Part shown: positions 17,363 through 24,137 of the stretch, piece after piece
How positions within the stretch are numbered: position 1 is the first letter of the stretch
Layout: each line of letters begins with the position of its first letter
NCBI GenBank assembly: GCA_025351345.1
Contig: JANXWB010000013.1
Span: 1 to 49,521, forward strand
DNA length: 49,521 nucleotides
Direction of reading: 5' to 3'
From: Synechococcales cyanobacterium GL140_1_metabat_312
GTDB taxonomy: Bacteria; Cyanobacteriota; Cyanobacteriia; Leptolyngbyales; Leptolyngbyaceae
Position numbers and translations under genes: made by a program
The notes under the pieces: model-generated
The model's input: only the letters and a program-made list of their open reading frames with translations
Database searches by the model: none
What the model was told of the DNA's origin: nothing

Positions 17363-17527
17363 TCGGAAAAAGATAGATTGATGAATATGAATTTCCTTAA
17401 TATTGTAGAAGACTCTTGGACTAAGAATTTACATTTAAACAGAACTTATTCAAAAAATAGGTCAGAATTCTAGAATAAATGTACTATAGGACTAACCATT
17501 GTATGTAACCCTTGTACGGCACTCAAA

Positions 17528-19744
17528 ATGTCCAACCTACTCCTGATTGAATCCCCTGGCAAACTTAGAAAGCTGGCTCAGATTTTAGGACAAGGCTGGG
17601 TGATCAAAGCGAGCATGGGACATGTGCGGGAATTGGCAAATGATGGCGAAGACTCCTTAGGATTTGATCTAAATGACGATCGCATTGACTGTCGCTATGA
17701 ACCAAGAGGATCAAGAGGACAGGCCGTATTAGCTGAACTCCGACAAGCCGTCAAACAAGCAGATCAAGTATACATCGCAACAGATCCCGATCGTGAAGGA
17801 GAAACCATTGGCTGGCATTTACAACAAGCTTTAAATCTCAAAAATCCCCATCGTGTCACCTATCGCGAAATCACCGCCCAATCCGTCAAAGCCGCGATCG
17901 CCCATCCCCGCAAATTAGATCAATCATTAATCGCCGCCGGACGTGCGAGAGATTGTTTAGATAAACTAGTGGGTTACAAAGGAAGCAAACACGTAGTCTG
18001 GAAACTCAACAACGGCGCAAAGTCCATGGGTCGAGTTCAAAGTGCAACCTTGCATTTATTATGTTTGAGAGAACGAGAAATATTAGCATTCAAACCCCAA
18101 AACTATTGGAGTATTTGGGTTGAATATCAAGAAGGATTCAAAGCATTCTACCGATCGGCGGGCAAACCCAAAGCCGTTCACGCCAAAGAACACGAAGACG
18201 CACCCGAAGACCCAAAAGCCCCCGAATCTGACAAAGTAACCAGCCAAATCGAAGCCGATCGGATTGTCGCCATTGCCCTCGCTCAAGCCCACGAAGTCTT
18301 CTCCGTCGAAGGCAAAAAGACCCAACAATCACCGCCGCCGCCCTTAATGACCTCCACCTTACAACAGGCCGCAGGACAACGGTTTAAATTCAGTCCTGAC
18401 AAAACAATGAAAGTCGCCCAATCTCTCTACGAAGCGGGACACATTACCTATATGCGAACGGATTCAGTAACCCTAGCAGAATCATTCTGTGAAACAGTTC
18501 GCGAATACCTTCGACAACATGATCCAGAAAACTTACCAACCAAATCAACAACACACAAATCGCGCGCCAATTCCCAAGATGCCCATGAAGCCATTCGCCC
18601 GACGGACATTAATCGATCGCCCGATGAGTTGAACGTAAGTGGTGATGATGCAAAGCTATACAAATTAATTTGGAATCGGGCGATCGCCTCTCTCTGTGCC
18701 CCCGTTGAACTCCAGAAAACCCGCATCATGACCCGCGCCGGAGAAACCCATTGGGAAGCACGGGGCCAAGTTGTGACGTTTCCTGGCTATACAAAATATT
18801 GGAATAATCTGAGTGCTGACAATCAATTACCTTTATTACAACGTGGCCTGACCTTAACCCTGAAAACAGCCCAAGCTGACGCTAAACAAACTCAGCCACC
18901 ACCGCGCTACAGTGAACCTAAATTAGTTCAATTAATGGAACGCAAAGGCATTGGTCGCCCCAGTACCTATGCGCCAACCGTAAAAACATTACGAGAACGG
19001 GAATATGTCGCCTCTCTCAAAGACAAACTACAGCCCACAGCGTTAGGATTAGATTTAGATTCAGCATTAGAGAAATTATTACCCGATTTAATTCAACCTG
19101 ATTTCACAGCAAAAATGGAAGCAGATCTCGATCGGATTGCTGACGGAAATCAAAATTGGGAGCAATACTTAACCCATTGGCATCGAGACTATTTTGAACC
19201 CGCGATCGCTTCTGCCATCAAACAAATTGGCACAACCGTTATTGCAACAACCAATACAACAAAGCGTACTTTCTCATCCACTCCAACATCCGGACAAACC
19301 TATGAACTATCACGGTTCAATTGTCCAAAATGTCAGCAAAAGATGAGTAAAATCCCATCAAAATCAGCCAAACTTAAAGCCAAGCATTTTCTCAAATGTA
19401 TGACCACAGATTGTGATTGCGTAATGTTTTGGAACCCCACCGCAAAGAAATACGAGCTACCCTACGCCAGCCGTCCGATCGATCCGCAAAACTTCACCGA
19501 TCATCCTTGTCCGGTTTGCGGTGCGCTGTTAGAGCGATATGGCTACGTGAAAGAGGGCAAAGAAAAAGTGATGTTACGATGTTCAATCTTGAATAATCGT
19601 CGAGAAAAGTGTAAGGACGTTGCATACTTTGAAACTCAAGATGGCTTTTGGTCCCCAAAGTTTGGGACGATCGGAACTCCGTCAAATCAAATGAAAACCA
19701 AAGGCAAAGAAGTAGTAGAAAAGAAAAAGCGAAAGAATCTGTGA
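17528..19744 (+). CDS. topA: DNA topoisomerase I, type IA
   Basis: This 738-residue enzyme relaxes negative supercoils by single-strand passage. The TOPRIM domain has Glu in LLIESPGKLRKLA and the DxD-type site YIATDPDREGETIGWH. The catalytic Tyr is residue 308 in GHITYMRTDSVTLAES. The DAHEAIRPTD and GRPSTYAPT motifs of type IA enzymes are present. Two C-terminal zinc-ribbon-like units follow, one with CPKC plus CMTTDC and one with CPVC plus RC and KC. An acidic, Glu/Pro-rich insert (about 215-240) lies inside the core. It is divergent from the LapA-like gene. Confidence 0.95.
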   Translation: MSNLLLIESPGKLRKLAQILGQGWVIKASMGHVRELANDGEDSLGFDLNDDRIDCRYEPRGSRGQAVLAELRQAVKQADQVYIATDPDREGETIGWHLQQALNLKNPHRVTYREITAQSVKAAIAHPRKLDQSLIAAGRARDCLDKLVGYKGSKHVVWKLNNGAKSMGRVQSATLHLLCLREREILAFKPQNYWSIWVEYQEGFKAFYRSAGKPKAVHAKEHEDAPEDPKAPESDKVTSQIEADRIVAIALAQAHEVFSVEGKKTQQSPPPPLMTSTLQQAAGQRFKFSPDKTMKVAQSLYEAGHITYMRTDSVTLAESFCETVREYLRQHDPENLPTKSTTHKSRANSQDAHEAIRPTDINRSPDELNVSGDDAKLYKLIWNRAIASLCAPVELQKTRIMTRAGETHWEARGQVVTFPGYTKYWNNLSADNQLPLLQRGLTLTLKTAQADAKQTQPPPRYSEPKLVQLMERKGIGRPSTYAPTVKTLREREYVASLKDKLQPTALGLDLDSALEKLLPDLIQPDFTAKMEADLDRIADGNQNWEQYLTHWHRDYFEPAIASAIKQIGTTVIATTNTTKRTFSSTPTSGQTYELSRFNCPKCQQKMSKIPSKSAKLKAKHFLKCMTTDCDCVMFWNPTAKKYELPYASRPIDPQNFTDHPCPVCGALLERYGYVKEGKEKVMLRCSILNNRREKCKDVAYFETQDGFWSPKFGTIGTPSNQMKTKGKEVVEKKKRKNL

Positions 19745-19747
19745 ATC

Positions 19748-19906
19748 TTGTTTGATAGCCGAGGTCCAGGAGGATGTGAGGGGAAATCGATAATTGAAGA
19801 TACGGTTATTTTAGGGCGAAATGTGATGCGACGTTATCGGATTGAGTTTGATAGGGGCGATCGTTTTTTTGTCTTTCCTAGAAGTTGCTATAATGGAAAT
19901 AATTAA
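19748..19906 (+). other. Gene-end fragment, possibly retropepsin-like
   Basis: Directly after the topA stop, the same frame is open for about 52 codons to a TAA at 19904-19906, with only a TTG as a possible start. It contains EDTVILGRNVMRRYRIEFD, which resembles the C-terminal part of bacterial retropepsin-like (clan AA) proteins (ILGxxxLxxYxIxFD). The catalytic Asp-Thr-Gly half is missing. It is probably the tail of a destroyed gene at the left edge of the accessory patch. The family call is tentative. Confidence 0.3.
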
Positions 19907-19919
19907 TCGAAGATCAACT

Positions 19920-20111
19920 ATGCTTGAAATCCGTCAGCATCACGGATTGGATGATGCAGGATTGCCAATCGCGATTCAGATTCCGCTCCGCTCAGTTTGA
20001 GCGTTTGTTAGAGATGTTACGGGATCCGAATGCGGCGACGTTGTTGCAGGATGATGAGGATTTACGGGATGAGGTGGCGATCGTATTGACAAGCTCAAAG
20101 AACCTCCCGAA
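19920..20111 (+). pseudogene. Frameshifted small antitoxin gene
   Basis: An ATG at 19920 opens MLEIRQHHGLDDAGLPIAI, the usual beginning of a cyanobacterial antitoxin of the RelE/ParE-partner type. The frame ends at TGA 19998-20000. The rest continues one frame over (AQFERLLEMLRDPNAATLL, then DDEDLRDEVA), so a one-base frameshift near 19985-20000 splits the gene. The second half then runs into the toxin fragment. The antitoxin family is inferred from position and pattern only. Confidence 0.5.
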
Positions 20112-20339
20112 ATGCAGGGCAAACCATTAATCGGTGAACTAGATGGCTATTACAGTCTTCGTGCAGTTGGACAAAAATATCGAATCATTTACACGATCGA
20201 GCAAACTCAAGTCACTGTAATGATTGTAGCGTTGGAAATTCGGAAAGATGGCAGTAAACAGGGTGTATATGCTCTTGCCAAAAAGCTATTGAGATTAGGG
20301 CTGCTAGACGAATCAGATGAGAATCGAAATGATGGTTAA
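20073..20339 (+). pseudogene. RelE-type toxin lacking its N-terminus
   Basis: The frame encodes DRIDKLKEPPEMQGKPL, GYYSLRAVGQKYRIIY, EIRKDGSK and YALAKKLLRLGLL, the middle and end of a RelE/ParE-superfamily mRNA-interferase toxin. The first 30 or so residues expected before DRIDKL are absent. Upstream, the sequence switches straight from antitoxin-like coding to toxin-like coding at GGCGATCGT (20076-20084). The only ATG is at 20112, inside the domain, without a ribosome binding site. The residues around YRIIY are kept, so a 75-residue product could be made, but it would lack the first helix. I judge it inactive. Confidence 0.7.
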
Positions 20340-20361
20340 AATCCAGAATTAGAGAATGGAA

Positions 20362-20428
20362 TTTTGGGTATTCGGAAGTGCTAGAAAAAGCGATCGCTAT
20401 TCCTGTGAGTCGTGAGTTATGGGCGATC
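20362..20428 (+). repeat. Left copy of imperfect direct repeat flanking higBA
   Basis: It begins TTTTGGGTAT and contains GAAGTG, then GCGATCGCTATTCCTGTGAG, then TCGT and GGCGATCG. The same order of blocks recurs at 21001-21086, on the other side of the HigBA genes. The last bases overlap the beginning of the higB frame. Confidence 0.5.
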
Positions 20429-20661
20429 GTGTCAAAGAATTTCAGGGCTTTGAAAGACAAGCATACAAACGTCTAGAAATTCTAGAAGCCGCATCTAATA
20501 AAGAATCCTTAATGGCTTTGCAAAGCAACCGTTTTGAAGCACTAGGCGGAGATAGAAAAGGGCAGTACAGCATCTGCATAAATGACAAGTGGCGTATTTA
20601 TTCTGAGTGGACAGAAACAGAAAGTCATCCATTTAACATCGAAATTATCGATTATTATTAA
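20419..20661 (+). pseudogene. higB: HigB-type toxin, probably 5'-truncated
   Basis: An 80-residue frame carries the HigB/plasmid-maintenance-killer pattern: RVKEFQGFERQAYKRLEIL, NRFEALGGDRKGQYSI, INDKWRIYSEW and NIEIIDYY. Intact HigB of this type has about 15 more N-terminal residues that form the first strand. Here the frame begins at MGDRVKE with a stop just upstream and no ribosome binding site. As in the RelE remnant, homology starts at a GGCGATCGT core. The C-terminal catalytic region (WRI near the end) is intact, so residual activity cannot be ruled out. It is followed 15 bp later by a broken higA. Confidence 0.65.
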
Positions 20662-20676
20662 AGGAAAAAAACAACT

Positions 20677-20991
20677 ATGACAAGACCTGCAATTCACCCT
20701 GGCGAAATCTTAGCTGATGAACTGGAAGAACTTGAAATGAGTGCATCAGAACTAGCGCGATCGCTCCATATCCCCACAAATCGGATTACGCAAATTCTCA
20801 AAGGGTAACGAGGTATCACGGCTGACACGGCACTACGTCTAGGACGATGGTTTGGCACTGGTGCAGAACTATGGCTTAATTTGCAAAAAACTTATGAGTT
20901 ACGCCTAGCCGAAGAGTTGGCGGGAGAAGAAATTCAAAAAATGATTCAACCTCGTTCATCTATAAACAATCAGCCGTTAGTTCAAGTTTAG
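20677..20991 (+). pseudogene. higA: HigA-type antitoxin with an in-frame nonsense codon
   Basis: The ATG at 20677 has AAGGA 12 bases upstream and opens TRPAIHPGEILADELEE, the standard HigA start, then a helix-turn-helix (SASELARSLHIPTNRITQI). The frame stops at TAA 20806-20808 (LKG-stop-RGITADTALRLG). Relatives have Asn or Gln there, so a single change such as CAA to TAA explains it. The frame then resumes without shift to TAG 20989-20991, with WFGTGAELWLNLQKTYELR intact. The 43-residue product would lack half of the DNA-binding domain. Confidence 0.8.
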
Positions 20992-21000
20992 ATAGATAAA

Positions 21001-21086
21001 TTTTGGGTATAGGGAATGCGATCGCTGTTTGATTTTTTTGAAGTGGCGATCACTATTTCTATGAGTCGTAATTTTTAGGCCATCGC
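21001..21086 (+). repeat. Right copy of imperfect direct repeat flanking higBA
   Basis: It starts with the same TTTTGGGTAT and GCGATCGCT blocks as the left copy. Then come GAAGTG, GCGATCACTATTTCTATGAG, TCGT and GGCCATCG. The two copies differ by spacing and scattered substitutions. The spacer continues to the ATPase gene at 21208 without any other gene. Confidence 0.5.
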
Positions 21087-21207
21087 TTTGATGCTCTCAG
21101 TTGTAAAATTGGCGCGATCGCTGATTCTGTTGTTTTGTTTGTGGCAGACGCAGACATATTCGGCTAGAATTTACCAAGACGATTAGTATTGGTAAGGAAA
21201 TTCTATT

Positions 21208-22452
21208 TTGTCAAACCCAGATTCCAACACAAATCAGCCTCGCCTATTATCATTCACCCTTGACGGTTGGCCTGTTTTAGGTGGTCGAATTACTGTGTCT
21301 TTACACGATGGTGTTGCAGTATTGGTTGGTCTCAATGGTGCTGGCAAATCTTCTGTTATTGAGGGATTCGAGGCGATTTCTTTGTATGCAATTGGTAAGA
21401 TTAATCGAGTGAGGCAAAATGATGATGACAGTATTCCCAAAATATTAGAACTCGAAGTTTTAACTCCGACTGTTCGTCTGCTTAAGTATAATTATGAACT
21501 CATAACTCTAAGTAGTTCAGTTGAAGAGCTAAATTTTGAGGATTCTCCAGATGATAAATTAGATGAAAGTCAATTTTCTTGTAATGCTTGTTGCCAGTAT
21601 GCTGATGGAGCAAAAGAGTTAGTGTGGACAACCGAATATGGAATGACAACTTTCCATAATTTCCATAATATGGATAGCAGCATAACTAATGTTGTTGGAA
21701 GTACGAACGTAATCCGAAGATCTACCAGCTTAAAAACTTCACGGTTCGAGATCCCAGATGAAATGCAGTGGCTTTATTCTGCCTTAAATGAAGTTCATAT
21801 AATGGGAAAAACATCTGTTCGTAAAACCTCTAGGAGACGACTTTCACAACTAAGGGTATCACGTAAAGGTATAGCTTCTAGTTCGTTTGATCTGGTAGAT
21901 AGTCTGGCTCAAAAAATATTTCGTCGTATGGGAAAGAAAGAAATTAATGAGCTTGAAGCCATTTGTCAGAGAATTGGACTCGGCAGAAATATAACTATAC
22001 AAAAGTTTGTTTTAAGTATAGATACTAAAGAAACATTTGAGGATGAAAGCAATGAATATATTTCCTCAGTATTGCTTGATGGAGTCAATATTGGGTTGCT
22101 TTCTGATGGAACTCTGCGAGTCTTATCGATACTTATGGAATTACTTGTCTCTTCTCCTAGTTCAACAATAATAATTGAAGAGCCTGAAACACAAGTTCAT
22201 CCAGCGATGCTAGCAAAGCTACTCAATGAAATTGAAACTTATACATACGGTCAAAATTTAATTATTTCCACACATTCTCCACAAGTGGTCTCATGGGCTA
22301 GCCCAGAACAAATTAATCTAGTTCATCGCAAGGAAGGGCAAACATTTGTTCATAAGTTAGGTAAAGATGATATCCATAATGTCATTGAATATCTGTCTGA
22401 AGAAGGCGACTTAGGAGAATGGATTTATAGTGGTATTCTTGATGATGAGTAA
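21208..22452 (+). CDS. OLD/AAA-type ATPase of a putative two-gene defence unit
   Basis: This is a 414-residue soluble ATPase of the SMC/ABC-like AAA_15/AAA_21 group. Walker A GLNGAGKSS is at 41-49. The domain is split by an insert of about 200 residues that likely forms the arm. The C-terminal half has the signature-like LLSDGTLRVLSILMELL, Walker B IIIEEPETQVHP (about 318-331) and the H-loop STHSPQV. It lacks its own TOPRIM domain, unlike GajA and OLD. The start is a TTG at 21208 with AAGGA about ten bases before it. It overlaps the next gene by a few bases, so translation is coupled. By analogy to RloA/RloB and other ATPase-plus-nuclease pairs, it probably controls the partner nuclease. The exact substrate is unknown. 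Confidence 0.85.
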   Translation: MSNPDSNTNQPRLLSFTLDGWPVLGGRITVSLHDGVAVLVGLNGAGKSSVIEGFEAISLYAIGKINRVRQNDDDSIPKILELEVLTPTVRLLKYNYELITLSSSVEELNFEDSPDDKLDESQFSCNACCQYADGAKELVWTTEYGMTTFHNFHNMDSSITNVVGSTNVIRRSTSLKTSRFEIPDEMQWLYSALNEVHIMGKTSVRKTSRRRLSQLRVSRKGIASSSFDLVDSLAQKIFRRMGKKEINELEAICQRIGLGRNITIQKFVLSIDTKETFEDESNEYISSVLLDGVNIGLLSDGTLRVLSILMELLVSSPSSTIIIEEPETQVHPAMLAKLLNEIETYTYGQNLIISTHSPQVVSWASPEQINLVHRKEGQTFVHKLGKDDIHNVIEYLSEEGDLGEWIYSGILDDE

Positions 22453-23020
22453 TATTAAGATCGCCTTAATTGCTGAGGACGAAACAGACTGTGCAGCAAT
22501 TCGCAAAATTGTTCATCGTGTCATTGGGGCAGAAGCTGCAACCAAAAAATGGGCTTCTAAGGGTTGTAGTACATTAAGGAAAAAGCTAACAGCACAGCTA
22601 AAAGTCCTCTCCAGCCAAGGTTGTAACATTTTTATTGTCGTTCATGATTTGGATCGTAATCCTCAGAATGGTTCCCTTAACGATGAACCAGCATTGCGTT
22701 CAAAGTTGGAGGTATTGTCGTCTGAAGTTAAAATTCATAATAAACATATTTGTATTCCCATTGAAGAATTAGAAGCTTGGTTCTGGTCAGACCCTGATGT
22801 ACTTGAATATCTTGGAGGAGAAAAAGGTAAAGCACATGTAAATCCTGACCGAATTAAATGCCCAAAAGAAGAGCTAATGAAATTATCTATTGGAAAAAAT
22901 AGAAAGCCTCGCTACAGTACCAACATGAATGTTGAATTAGCAGCTAGGCTAAATCTAGATTTATGTTCTAAACGGTGTTCTTCATTTAGAGATCTAGTCA
23001 ATTTTTTGCGAGCGCTCTAA
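22445..23020 (+). CDS. DUF4276-like TOPRIM-fold protein, partner of the ATPase
   Basis: From the ATG at 22445 this is a 191-residue protein; a GTG at 22430 and an ATG at 22442 are alternatives. The start overlaps the ATPase stop by eight bases. TOPRIM-like features are a Glu after the first strand (IALIAEDETDCAAI, Glu11 or Glu13) and an acidic pair in VVHDLDRN (Asp68 and Asp70). ELEAWFW near residue 107 is the signature that marks DUF4276. These residues could bind metal for nuclease or primase-like chemistry; activity is inferred, not known. The tight coupling to an OLD-like ATPase and the setting next to toxin-antitoxin remnants suggest an anti-phage or anti-plasmid function. Confidence 0.8.
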   Translation: MSNIKIALIAEDETDCAAIRKIVHRVIGAEAATKKWASKGCSTLRKKLTAQLKVLSSQGCNIFIVVHDLDRNPQNGSLNDEPALRSKLEVLSSEVKIHNKHICIPIEELEAWFWSDPDVLEYLGGEKGKAHVNPDRIKCPKEELMKLSIGKNRKPRYSTNMNVELAARLNLDLCSKRCSSFRDLVNFLRAL

Positions 23021-23184
23021 AAATATCGATAATATGTAACCTGAAAGGATTGCGATCGCTGTAAGACTCATCGCGTTGACCTTCTGAATTTTAGTTTCTC
23101 TGTTATGAAGGCTCGGAAACCCGATGGTCAAAGACTAAACCATATAATTGCCTCCACCATTCAATCTTAAATATTAAAATTCAA

Positions 23185-24057
23185 TCACTCTGGTACCAAC
23201 ACCGAAATCGCCTTTGAAATCACCTTAAAATGGGCCGGAGTTTTCGTCTTAATTTCACCATCCGTATTAATCGCTAACGATCGGTTGCAATCAATAAAAA
23301 ACTCTTGTCCCTGTTGGGCATGAACATAAGGATAAAGATGATGACTACCTCGGTACATAGCAGGCAACAAATTTATCCAACGCCAAAAATGATCGATTTC
23401 CAAACTATACAAATCCAATCGATCGTCCGCAATCGAAGCATCATCCGATACCGCCAACCCGCCGCCATAATACACACCATTCCCAACCGTCACTTGAATG
23501 GTTTTAACCCGCTCAACGCGATTACCCGATCGAATCGTTGCCCTAAAAGGCCGACTTTTCCACAATGCCTGAATCGCTGCCACACCATACGCCATCACTC
23601 CCCAGCGCCGTTTAGTTTGCTTCGTCAACCGATTAGTAATCTCCACACTCAACCCAAAGCTCGCCACATTAAAAAAGTAATGACCATTCACCCAACCCAA
23701 ATCAATTCGCTTCATTTCTCGTCCAGCAATCGTCGCACAAGCTAAATCAATATTTGTCGGAATCCCCAACGTACGAGCCAAATCATTCGCCGTCCCCAAG
23801 GGCAAAATTCCCAAGGGAAGCTGGCTATCCACCACCCCCGCGATCGCCGCATTCAACGTCCCATCACCACCACCCACAATCACCAAATCTACCGATCGTT
23901 CATGGGCACGAATAACCTCCGACAATTGCAACGGATTTTCCGTCGGCACCTCCACCAACTCAAACCCCGATCGGCGTAACTGTTGAACTGCCATTTCGAT
24001 AGATTGTGCGCCTCGTCGAGCCTGACGGTTTACTAGAAAAAGGGCGCGTTGCTTCAT
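23185..24057 (-). CDS. YegS/DgkB-type lipid kinase
   Basis: This is a 290-residue protein of the diacylglycerol kinase catalytic family. The N-terminal nucleotide-binding part has FLVNRQARRG and the GGGDGTLNAAI motif (about 62-72), and then LPLGTANDLARTLG. The C-terminal beta-sandwich has NGVYYGGGLAVSDDASIADD, where the DDG-type region binds metal, and INTDGE near the end. Bacterial relatives phosphorylate diacylglycerol or similar lipids at the inner membrane face using ATP. The exact lipid is unknown. It lies 80 bp downstream of the PEP-utilising-like gene on the same strand and converges with the defence unit. Confidence 0.9.
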   Translation of the reverse strand: MKQRALFLVNRQARRGAQSIEMAVQQLRRSGFELVEVPTENPLQLSEVIRAHERSVDLVIVGGGDGTLNAAIAGVVDSQLPLGILPLGTANDLARTLGIPTNIDLACATIAGREMKRIDLGWVNGHYFFNVASFGLSVEITNRLTKQTKRRWGVMAYGVAAIQALWKSRPFRATIRSGNRVERVKTIQVTVGNGVYYGGGLAVSDDASIADDRLDLYSLEIDHFWRWINLLPAMYRGSHHLYPYVHAQQGQEFFIDCNRSLAINTDGEIKTKTPAHFKVISKAISVLVPE

Positions 24058-24137
24058 GACAGTCTCGGGTTGGATAATAAATTTATTATGACGGAGTTAT
24101 AACGGAATCCCAGAATATCCGGCCCAGAACAATATAT

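Noticed and set aside
21208-23020. Calling the ATPase pair Septu, Gabija or a retron
   Set aside because: No HNH protein, UvrD helicase or reverse transcriptase is present; the second gene has DUF4276 features instead.
23105-23170. A 21-codon ATG frame between the DUF4276 gene and the lipid kinase
   Set aside because: It is too short, has no ribosome binding site and no family resemblance.
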